64,000 nucleotides of DNA from Diplolepis rosae. Taxonomy: Eukaryota > Arthropoda > Insecta > Hymenoptera > Diplolepididae. Both the position numbers and the translations under genes were made by a program. This document shows, piece by piece, positions 55,911-64,000 of the stretch. The DNA lies in NCBI GenBank assembly GCA_030998225.1, contig JAPYXD010000680.1:12214001-12278000 (forward strand). The letters run 5' to 3'. How positions within the stretch are numbered: position 1 is the stretch's first letter; the number at the start of each line of letters is the position of its first letter. The notes below the pieces were generated by a model. It saw nothing but the letters and a program-made list of their open reading frames with translations. It ran no database searches and was not told where the DNA came from.

Positions 55911-56382
55911 ATTGACTGTGCAAAATAATTCTTTTAAAGCGATAGATGTCAAAATGGTGATTGTGCAGCATTTTTTCGATGGCGCCTTTATTTCTAGAAG
56001 GTCCATGGCTGAACAAAGAGCTCCTGTAATTTTTGAGTTATGATGAGTCACTGAAGATTTTTCGATAATACATAAGAATAGCTAGAGAAGTACGTAGAAT
56101 TTTTTTGATATATTGATTTTTGCCAAAATGGCGCGCTTCTAAAGTAAAAAAGTATGAAATTCCATAAAAATCGTCAGAAAATTGTTAATTAAAATTTTTG
56201 TCTGCCTCTAGAGTAGCCTAACCCTTTGAAATAATCATATCTTTTCTTTTTAATTGAGTTTTTTGAATTTAAGTCAGTAATTTATCTGGATTGGCCAAGA
56301 ATTTGTTTGATAACTGTAAATATAAAATATCTATCTTCTTGACTAAAAAAAAAATCATTTGTTTGATTAAAACAAGTGATTT
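55911..56382. other. Unannotated stretch
   Basis: No partner or gene was seen; AT-rich with a short balanced part near 55970-56010. Confidence 0.4.
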
Positions 56383-56501
56383 TTACATTCTCGTCATGGA
56401 TGAGAAGGTATTGGTTTTATGTGAAAAATGACTTTCGAAATTTTCATCAAATCTTTACGTTTTGAGACCCCCTGAGTCAGAAAAAATGGTTTTTACGAAA
56501 G

Positions 56502-56536
<35 letters not shown>

Positions 56537-57525
56537 AGTAGTTCGTGTGCGGCATAACTCTCAATAGAATTATCAGATTGAATTGAGCTTTGGTACACTT
56601 TATCGGAGCCGAAAAAGTAAGGACAAGTTCGTTAACCAGCAACATCCAATCAAAATTGAGGGATTGAGCACTACTTTTGTGTTTTTGAAAAAATCAAAAA
56701 TTTCAATACTGGTTTTTGATAGTGCTCATAAATCTCTACAAATTATCCTGATAACATTTTTTGATTAAATCAAAATTAGAAATGTTACAGCATATTCAAA
56801 TTCGAAAAAAGTCAATATCAAAATTCCATTTTCAAGTTAAATTATACGAGATACGAAAAAACGTTATGATACAATATTATTTTCTACATATTTTTCTTTT
56901 TAATTAAAGAAAAAACTATTGAAAATCCAAAATTCAATTTTTTAACAATAATATGTGATACAAAAAAAAACGCTTATATGGAAAATTGTTTGGCTAAATG
57001 AGGTTTACAAATTCTCATTAAGACATTTCGGGACAGGATGTATATTTTATGTTTTGATTTTTAATATTAAAAAAATTCGATTTTTTTCACCAAAATATGT
57101 GAGATACGAAATAAGCGTTGTTCTGCAAAATCGTTTCCTTAAATAAAGTCTACGATTGTTTTTTCTTTTTGAGAGATTTGGAAGAAAATAAATTATTTTA
57201 ACCATGTAATTTATTAAAAAGTTACTGAAATGTGTACAGAAAATCGAGCGCGAAGCGCGAGCGTCATGATGAGAATGTGTTCCTTAAGGCTGATAGAGCC
57301 TTAAGTTAATTGAATCTCCTGTTTCACTTAAATTCAAAAAGAAATAGAGTGACTTTGAGAAAATGTTTAATTCACATCATCTGTAATATTATTATAAAAT
57401 TGGTTTATGCTTCAGTATCAAATTATAAGAAATAAACTTAAATGTATGCGAAGAGCACAAGACCGAGCGCGAAGCGCGACGTTCAAAACTTCCGGAGCGC
57501 AAAGCGCGACGATCGAATTGCGCAC
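56383..57525 (+). mobile_element. Family A repeat (copy A5)
   Basis: It has a complete 5' block: TTCTCGTCATGGATGAGAA, ACGTTTTGAGACCCCCTGAG, an expanded TCTG run and TTCGTTAACCAGCAACATCC. There are fewer body units than in A4. Then come GAAAATCGAGCGCGAAGCGC, CCTTAAGGCTGATAGAGCC and GACCGAGCGCGAAGCGCG. It stops in the GC-rich block near GATCGAATTGCGCAC, before the final hairpin. It holds the empty target for the A insertion at 37225. Confidence 0.75.
56504..56537 (+). repeat. TCTG microsatellite
   Basis: About eight uninterrupted TCTG units. The same position in copies A1 and A2 holds only two units, so the run expanded in this copy. Confidence 0.9.
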
Positions 57526-57837
57526 ATTTTTTATTAAAATTCATTTTCGTTTCAAGAAAAAGTTCTTTCGCTCTACAAAAGATTTAATAGGACGAATTCA
57601 GTACTGTATTTCTTAGATGCAATTATTTTTTTTATGTATATTCACCTTTTTCTCTTGAGCTAAAAAAATACAATTTTAGCAATGAATAACAAAAAATACA
57701 GTATTTAAACCAAATTTATTTTCAAATCAAACAAATGTGGCAAAAAGAAACAATAATCCGAAGAAGAATTTTATCAAACAAATTTCATCAAATAAACAAT
57801 AACTCGAACAAGAAGCTTATTAGTTTCGAATAAAATA

Positions 57838-58564
57838 CGAGGGGAATTATTTATATTTTGAGCCTTGGTAACATTGAGTATTCTCAGGTGCCATTTGACT
57901 ATTTTACTGTGAAGTTTGACATTTTTTACCATAACCACCTTTAGAACGTTTTTTCATTTGAGCGTTATTTGTGTTGTTTTCCGTGACTTGAAAATTATGT
58001 CTCAGCAAAAAAATGGAATTAAGTCGTGAAAATTCTCGCGCTATGATTTATTACGACTTTCGACGTGAATTATCAAGACAAGAATGCATCGATCAATTGA
58101 TTTTCACTTTTGGCGATGAAGCCCATCCTATGCCACTGTAAAACGCTGGTATAACCAGTTTAATCGTGGCCACCATTCGTTCTCCGGCGAATTTCGTAAA
58201 GTTCATCCAAAATCAGTTGTTAGGCCAGAAAACATTAATGCTGTGCAAAAACTGATAATGTAAGATCATCATGTGACATACTGTGAGATTGAGACAACCT
58301 TAGGCATTAGCTCCATCAGAATATATAAAATATTGCATGAACATTTAGCCGTGAAAAATATTTGTTCTTGCTGGATTCTATAATTTGACAAAAGCTCAAA
58401 AAGATGCAAGAGTCGATTGGTACAAACAAATGCTCCAAAAATGTTCGAACACATGCAAAAGTGTATCGATCATAAAAGAGAATACTTTGAAAACAATAAA
58501 GCCATTTTTGATGACAAATTACTGTTTTTCATTATTAGGCTCAAAAGATAAATAGTATCCCTCG
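57838..58564 (+). mobile_element. Internally deleted mariner, 727 bp
   Basis: CGAGGGGAATTATTTATATT and TTGAGCC at the left are mirrored by GGCTCAAAAGATAAATAGTA and TCCCTCG at the right. TA flanks both sides (57836-57837, 58565-58566). The inverted repeats are about 28 bp with a few mismatches. Full-length relatives are about 1.3 kb; here the C-terminal two thirds of the transposase has been lost, leaving a short tail after the HTH region. Confidence 0.9.
58013..58480 (+). pseudogene. Mariner transposase N-terminal remnant
   Basis: It reads MELSRENSRAMIYYDFRREL and SRQECIDQLIFTFGDEA, then after a frameshift near 58120 PSYATVKRWYNQFNRGHHS, PENINAVQKLIM-stop, DHHVTYCEIETTLGIS and ILHEHLAVKNICSCWI. 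A second shift near 58380 leads to NLTKAQKDARVDWYKQML. The two helix-turn-helix modules and the linker of animal mariner transposases are recognisable, but the DDE catalytic domain is absent. There is an in-frame TAA at about 58260. It is inactive. Confidence 0.9.
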
Positions 58565-58566
58565 TA

Positions 58567-59299
58567 TTTGTATGAATCAAACAATAATCGTGAAAAAAAC
58601 AAACAGTTGTTCCGCCATATAATAAAGGAATAATTTGTTTGAATCAAATAAATATTTATCTCAGCGAGTTTTTATCTTCAGGTATCAAAATATCTCGACA
58701 AATACGCATTTTACAAAAAAAATTTCCAGAATAAAAACTTTTTATTTTTGAGGGGAAAAGCAACTCCGCAAAAATTTACCCTATACCCTACACCGGGAGG
58801 AGGGGGAGGGAGTTACTTTAAAATGCAATATTTTAATTTCTGCGACAAATAAAAAAAAATTTCAAATGAAAATCACGTATTTTTTAATGAAGAATTCGAA
58901 TCTGCAATAAAAATCAGAGGTTTGCGTTTGAAATTTCACCCTCAAAAATAAAAAGCTCACTTTGCATATGATCTGAAAATTCACAGAAATTGATATTATT
59001 AAATGAAATTGATGATTCGAATTAAGAGAGATGAGTGTTTGATACTATATTTTAATGAATACCGAAGAGTATTGTAATTTTCCAAGGTAAGCTAATTCTT
59101 GACAAAATATCATAAATCGGGTAAGATTTATTTTAAGCAGCGTAATATTCCGAAACAGACTGATAGTTAATTTTCATTACATTTAGAGAAAGAAAATTTA
59201 AAATTAAAATTATTTCCTTGTGCTGAGGAGCGAAAGCTGCATTATTACCCTAGAGAATTTTAGGATTTTTAAATATCAACCAGTTATATATTTTGAAAA
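58567..59299. other. Unannotated AT-rich stretch
   Basis: 58785-58815 has CCCTACACCGGGAGGAGGG. No gene or partner was recognised. Confidence 0.4.
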
Positions 59300-59301
59300 T
59301 A

Positions 59302-59563
59302 CACGGAGAAAATTAGTTTGAAAAAATTTACTCAACTTTCGAGCAAATTTGGGACACATGGACAAGCTGTCGATTAAAGATTAATTAAATTAAAGGAGAA
59401 TTAAAGAATGCATCACAGTTCGGTAAACTTTAAAAATTTAGAGTAAAGTTTATAAATGTACGTCACAAATTATTACAATACTATTAAATAATCTCAAACT
59501 TGTCCATATGCCCCAACTTTGCTCAAAAGTTAAATAAAATTTCTCGAACTATTTTTTCCCATG
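59302..59563. mobile_element. 262-bp MITE with CACGGAGAAAATTAG end
   Basis: CACGGAGAAAATTAGTTTG and TTTACTCAACTTTCGAGCAAA at the left are mirrored with substitutions by TTTGCTCAAAAGTTAAATAAA, TTTCTCGAACTATTTTTTCCC and ATG at the right. TA precedes (59300-59301); the right flank is GA. GGACAAGCTGTCG and ACTTGTCCATATG are also paired. It is more decayed than the 55630 relative. Confidence 0.7.
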
Positions 59564-59565
59564 GA

Positions 59566-60354
59566 TAAGATCAATTCTTTTCTACCTTATTAGGAATTAT
59601 AAAGTGGTCCTAACTCAACTACATTTTGATTGATTTAACCAAAACTTTCTCAACTTAATCTAAAATTTTGGCTGAATTGAAAAAAATGGTTTGGCTAGAT
59701 TAAGAAATTAGATTAAAAATTTTAAAAATTATATACTTCTTTTCATTGTATACACAGTAGTGAACAGTATTTTTATGGGTTATGAAAATTATTGTTGAAA
59801 AAGAAACAGGCTCCACAATACGCTACTTTCGAATATCAAATATGGAAATTATAAAATAGAAATGTTTTAAAAAGATTAAGTATATACTATAACTTAATTA
59901 AAGAATTTATTACATCTTTTTCTATGCCATTTTTTTAAAATTAACTTCTCAAGTTATTATCGGATGCTAAATGTGTGACGGTTAACTGCAATAATATTTC
60001 ATAACGAAAATTCAGTAATTCTTCAAAATTTTATAGAATTTTACTAAAAACGGTATATAAAAATTACAAATTTTGAAGAAAAAAATTAACAATGAGCTTA
60101 ATGTTTTTTTTTGCCTTATCTAAAACTAGAAATGTCAATACGGAATAGTTTTTTAAAACTGTAATTATAAATATGGAATGTCTGTTAACTTTGTTTCAGT
60201 AAAAATTTTACCAAAAACAGTTTTAGAGAAGTTGACAGACGTTATTTACAATTTTTTTAACATGTTTAGCCAGACTTTTTGAAGATAATTTTAAGAGCAT
60301 CTATAAAATAAGTCACGTGATCAGAAAAATATTTTAGTTTCTCGAAATTTTTTC
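59566..60354. other. Unannotated AT-rich stretch
   Basis: 59600-59720 has TTGATTGATTTAACCAAAAC and AATGGTTTGGCTAG words that recall family N at 39217. Nothing else was recognised. Confidence 0.4.
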
Positions 60355-60356
60355 TA

Positions 60357-61259
60357 CACTGAGAAAAAAAAGATGACTCAGTAGCGTCCGGAAAGGAGTG
60401 GTTCATGTCCGAAGACGAAAATTGGAAATAGACATCACTGTTTCCTCGCTAGACATGAACCACTCATGTCCAGAGCGTACACACTAATGTCTTAGGCATT
60501 AATAACGCGCACAGGACTCAGCCCTGTCTAGACAGTAGTCAGTCATGTCCAGCACCGGAACGAAAACATTACTGTATATTGTGTCAGTGTTTGAATGTGG
60601 AAAGTTTCGTCGATTGTGTCTATTGGTGATTAGCAGCAAAAATTTTCAATTATAAAGTGAAAAAGTACACTAAATTTAGTGCCACGTATTTTTTATGATT
60701 CCTCCTATAACCTCACTTCTTTGACATATGCCAATTTTGCTTTGCTTATAAATTGTTAATTATTATTTTGTAGAAGTGTCCATCCTCGGCGAATATTCCA
60801 ATGATTCTGTCATTAACGAGAATTGGCATATGTCAAAAAAGTGAGGTTATGGGAGGAATTTCGAACTTACCTCTCGTTTCCATGATTGGAATTGTGCGCT
60901 CGTAACTCAGTAATCATGAAAAATACGTGGCACTAAATTTAGTGTACTTTTCCACTTTATATTTGAAAATTTTTGCTGCCAATCATCAATAGACACAATC
61001 GACGAAACTTTCCACATGCAAGAACTGACACAATATACAGTAATGTTTAGCGCGTTGTCGTTCCGGAGCTGGACATGACTACTGTCTAGATAGCGGGGAG
61101 TCTTGTGCGCGTTATTAATGCCTAAGATATTAGCGTGTACGTTCTGGAAATGAGTGGTTCATGTCTAGCCAGGACACAGTGATGTCTATTTTCAATTTTC
61201 GTCTTCGGACATTAACCACTCCTTTCCGGATGCTACTGTCATGTTTTTTTTTCTCAGTG
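60357..61259. mobile_element. 903-bp fold-back element M
   Basis: CACTGAGAAAAAAAAGATGAC at the left is mirrored by TGTCATGTTTTTTTTTCTCAG TG at the right, with TA at 60355-60356 and 61260-61261. Arms of about 370 bp pair well, sharing AGGAGTGGTTCATGTC, GCGTTATTAATGCCTAAGA, ATATACAGTAATGTTT and GTACACTAAATTTAGTG. The right arm has about 50 extra bases near 60865-60915. The centre (60740-60815) is unique. The 61130-61345 frame is an arm reading. Confidence 0.85.
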
Positions 61260-61261
61260 TA

Positions 61262-61697
61262 GAATAATGAATATTTTTGGCTAAAATTTCGGAAGATATG
61301 ATAAAGTACACGGTTATAAATAATTAAAGATGGTAACTTCAGCATACCTCTGATTTTTCAACTTCTGAAATCTAAGTTTTCAAGTTCCCATTTTACTTAT
61401 TTCAAAACTTTCTAATTTTTTATGATTCTACTCTGAATACCTACGAATATTATTGATTAGTGTTCATATTACCTCATCAAGTTATAATATATTACTATAA
61501 TTATAAAACACATTTTATAAGATCCTTCAATTATTTTGAATATTATTTTTTGAATTGATACATAAAAAAACCATCACTCCTTTTTTTCTGATTTGACTCA
61601 ATACAAAATAGACAAGTTAATATTTATATTTCACTCTTCGAAAAATTTACTCATTTCTATAAATCTTAAGTAGTTTAATTTTAATTAAATTAGGATT
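61262..61697. other. Unannotated AT-rich stretch
   Basis: No gene or partner was recognised. Confidence 0.4.
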
Positions 61698-62960
61698 AGA
61701 CCCAGAAAAAAGTTTTATTTTAATTTAAGAAATCGTTTTTTAACTTCATTTGTTCAATTCGAAGTAAAAAAACCTTTAGAACAAATATAAATCACGTTTA
61801 TAGCCTTTTTTAAATGAATGAAATTATATTTTCAACATTATTTATTTGATTTGAAAAAATATTTTTTCGATTTAAATACAGTACTGGCACAAAACCAGAG
61901 AAATAATTTATTTAATTTTATTACCTTGAACCAAGACAATTTTTTCTTTAAATTAAAGAGAATATTTCTGTGAATCACATTACGCATATACTATGCGACT
62001 GAGCAGACATTCATTTCTTTAATTCAAAGAAAAAAAAACAATCATGAAATTTCTTTAAATCAAAGAAACTTTTCTTTGACTGTATAGCAATGCAAAATTT
62101 TGATTTAAAGAAATATTTTCCGATTAAAACACAGTATTGGAAAAAAATTGAGAAATAATTTATTTAATTTTATTATCTTTGAACGAAGACAATATTTTCT
62201 TTAAATTTAAGAAAATATTTATGTGAATCACATTACGTATGTACTATGCGACTTCGCAGACATTCATTTCTTTAATTCAAAGAAAAAAAAACAATCATGA
62301 ATTTTCTTTAAATCAAAGAAACTTTTTTTTGACTGTATAGCAATGCAAAAATTTGATTCAAAGAAATATTTTCCGATTAAAACACAGTACTGGAAAAAAA
62401 TTGAGAAATAATTTATTTAATTTTATTATCTTTGAACGAAGACAATATTTTCTTTAAATTTAAGAAAATATTTCTGTGAATCACATTACGTATGTACTAT
62501 GCGACTTCGCAGACATTCATTTCTTTAATTCAAAGAAATGAAAACAATTTCATACGATGTTCTTGTTAATAATTGGCTTTAGGGTCCAGAAATGATAACT
62601 CAGGAAGTTACATACAAAACAATCATGAAATTTCTTTGACTGTATAGCAATGCAAAAATTTGATTTAAAGAAATATTTTCGGATTAAAACACAGTATTAG
62701 CAAAAACTTGAGAAATAATTTATTTAATTTTATTATCTTTGAACGAAGACAATATTTTCTTTAAATTTAAGAAAATATTTCTGTGAATCACATTACGTAG
62801 GTACTATGCGACTTCACGGACATTCATTCCTTTAATTCAAAGAAAAAAAACAATCAAGAAATGTTTTTACATCAAAGAAAATTTTCTTTAATCGTATAGC
62901 AATGCACTTTGTTTGATTAAAAGAAATTTTTTTTTTAATTAATGAATTTTTTTCTGTCTG
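61698..62960 (+). mobile_element. Family G element with 253-bp tandem core
   Basis: The left end ACCCAGAAAAAAGTTTTATT and the right end, reverse-complemented GACAGAAAAAAATTCATT, are weak inverted repeats. Between about 61930 and 62900 are nearly four tandem units marked by CACATTACGTATGTACTATG CGACTTCGC at 61980, 62232, 62486 and 62793 (steps 252, 254 and 307). The last step carries an extra segment of about 55 bases. Each unit contains palindromes of the type TTTCTTTAATTCAAAGAAA. It is non-coding. Confidence 0.75.
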
Positions 62961-63884
62961 TACGACGCAATCAATGATTTTTCATTCAATTTTTTCAATT
63001 TTTGACTGATCTAGATTGAAACTGGATTATCATTTATTATTCACCATTATCAGTATTTCTACATTATCAGCGAAATATAAGTATCTTCCACAGTCGAATT
63101 CTACAGATTTGAATTTATGTAGATAACCTGAAAGTAAAAGAGTTATAAGAAACTATAATTAGGAAAATCTTTATAAGTAAATGGGGTGAAAAAACGACGG
63201 AGTGCTTTCTTCGAGACTGTCTCGCCTGATCTTCGGATCCTATGAAAAAGTGCAATCGGATTTAGCGAGTGTGAAATGCTGTACGAGATCAATTCACGAG
63301 AGGATAAAGTAACCTTAAGAGACGTAAAGTCTGTTCTTTCGAATTCCAAATTCACGTACGATTTTTTCTTGAAATTGACACATTCCTTGCGACATATTTA
63401 CTCAGTAAAGAAAAAATCTCAGAGATTATGTTTCAAATTATAAATTATCTAGAATTATAATTTCATTAAAGATACGTTAAAAAATTATATGTAGCGAGTA
63501 AATGATTAAATTCAAGAAAGGATTCGTTTTTCTATAAATATTAAAAATATAATATTACCCGTTTCAACAAAATTCACTTTACATTGGTAATACATTTCAT
63601 ATAGTAAAAAAATAATTAATTCGTCTAAAATGGACACTTTAGTACTAAATCACTTAATACTTTCAGGTATTCTATAATTTTTAGAAAATGAGTATGATAA
63701 ATGGTACGGAACATTTAAATAGATTAAAAATTTCAAAATTCAAAGGTCTGCATTTTGATCATTTTATCAATACACTCGGATAAAATGGCCAGTTCTTATC
63801 TTGGACATTTTTACTCATCTACTAATTTTATTACAAAATATTTTGAACGGTTTATTTAAATATTCCCTTTATTATCGAAGCATA
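62961..63884. other. Unannotated stretch
   Basis: 63170-63360 is somewhat base-balanced (CGACGGAGTGCTTTCTTCG, GACTGTCTCGCCTGATCTTCG). The minus frame 63143-63355 has no motif. Nothing else was recognised. Confidence 0.4.
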
Positions 63885-64000
63885 CACTGAGAAAAAAATG
63901 CTATTGAATCAAAAGCATTTCTTTCCAAAAGCATGCATACTATAAATTCATAAAAATATACTACAATAACCAATAAATATGTTACTAATTCTATAGCATA
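63885..64000. mobile_element. Left end of a MITE cut by the window edge
   Basis: TA (63883-63884) followed by CACTGAGAAAAAAATGCTATTG, the same type of end as element M. It is then followed by GAATCAAAAGCATTTC and CAAAAGCATGCATAC. The right end lies outside the window. Confidence 0.55.

Noticed and set aside
55571..56051. Frames on both strands at the 55.6-56 kb palindrome
   Set aside because: They read the inverted arms of the 279-bp MITE.

Overview
The window looks like a strongly AT-rich, repeat-laden intergenic or intronic stretch of a eukaryotic nuclear genome, most likely an insect. The inference rests on the transposase families present: a mariner whose N-terminus reads MELSRENSRAMIYYDF, two IS630/Tc1-mariner transposases of a type common in ants and wasps, and a THAP zinc finger. 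Hymenoptera is plausible but not provable from the sequence. I found no intact host gene, no exon I could defend, no rRNA and no intact tRNA. Almost all open reading frames are short chance frames or readings through palindromic repeats.

Layout. 0.4-5 kb: a 666-bp fold-back element with TTAA flanks, another inverted-repeat element, a family 'A' retroposon-like repeat, then unannotated sequence. 5.5-10.5 kb: an element with arrays of a TAAATTT palindrome, followed by a 2.6-kb complex satellite holding an exact 179-bp duplication and a small MITE. 11-18.7 kb: a second A copy, a near-perfect 42-bp-arm hairpin, three 'E' MITEs, then a three-level nest of TTAA fold-back elements. 19.8-24.2 kb: a Tc1-type fold-back, an inverted partner of the previous nest, and a third A copy broken by smaller elements. 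24.2-29.3 kb: a degenerate CTAT-rich tract carrying three separate insertions, including a 2310-bp element with CACGGTG ends and a TAGT duplication. 29.3-36 kb: a SINE-sized hAT MITE with a perfect 8-bp target duplication, and a 1753-bp TA-flanked composite insertion with its empty site preserved nearby. 36.6-38.6 kb: an A copy with a second A copy inserted in the opposite direction. 39-46 kb: palindromic elements, a decayed DDE transposase and a decayed THAP zinc-finger reading frame. 46-51 kb: family 'G' split by a TTAA element, and another TTAA element with GGGGGG ends. 51.7-58.6 kb: a CAGTACTGG-rich element, a mariner-type element of about 1.3 kb with 33-bp terminal repeats, an A copy and a 727-bp internally deleted mariner. 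59-64 kb: more palindromic MITEs and a 253-bp tandem array.

How the parts relate. The window is an insertion stratigraphy rather than a gene neighbourhood. Several insertions can be checked against an empty copy of the same target inside the window, which gives the target duplications directly (TTAA three times, TA twice, a TAAAAA-like one once). The most unusual pattern is a group of otherwise unrelated small elements. They share TA target sites and ends of the type CAC..G.GAAAA, and each carries its own private short palindrome repeated many times next to both ends. The A family is also odd: AT-rich for most of its length, but ending in a GC-rich block of CGCGAAGCGCG-like palindromes and a stem-loop followed by a T run.
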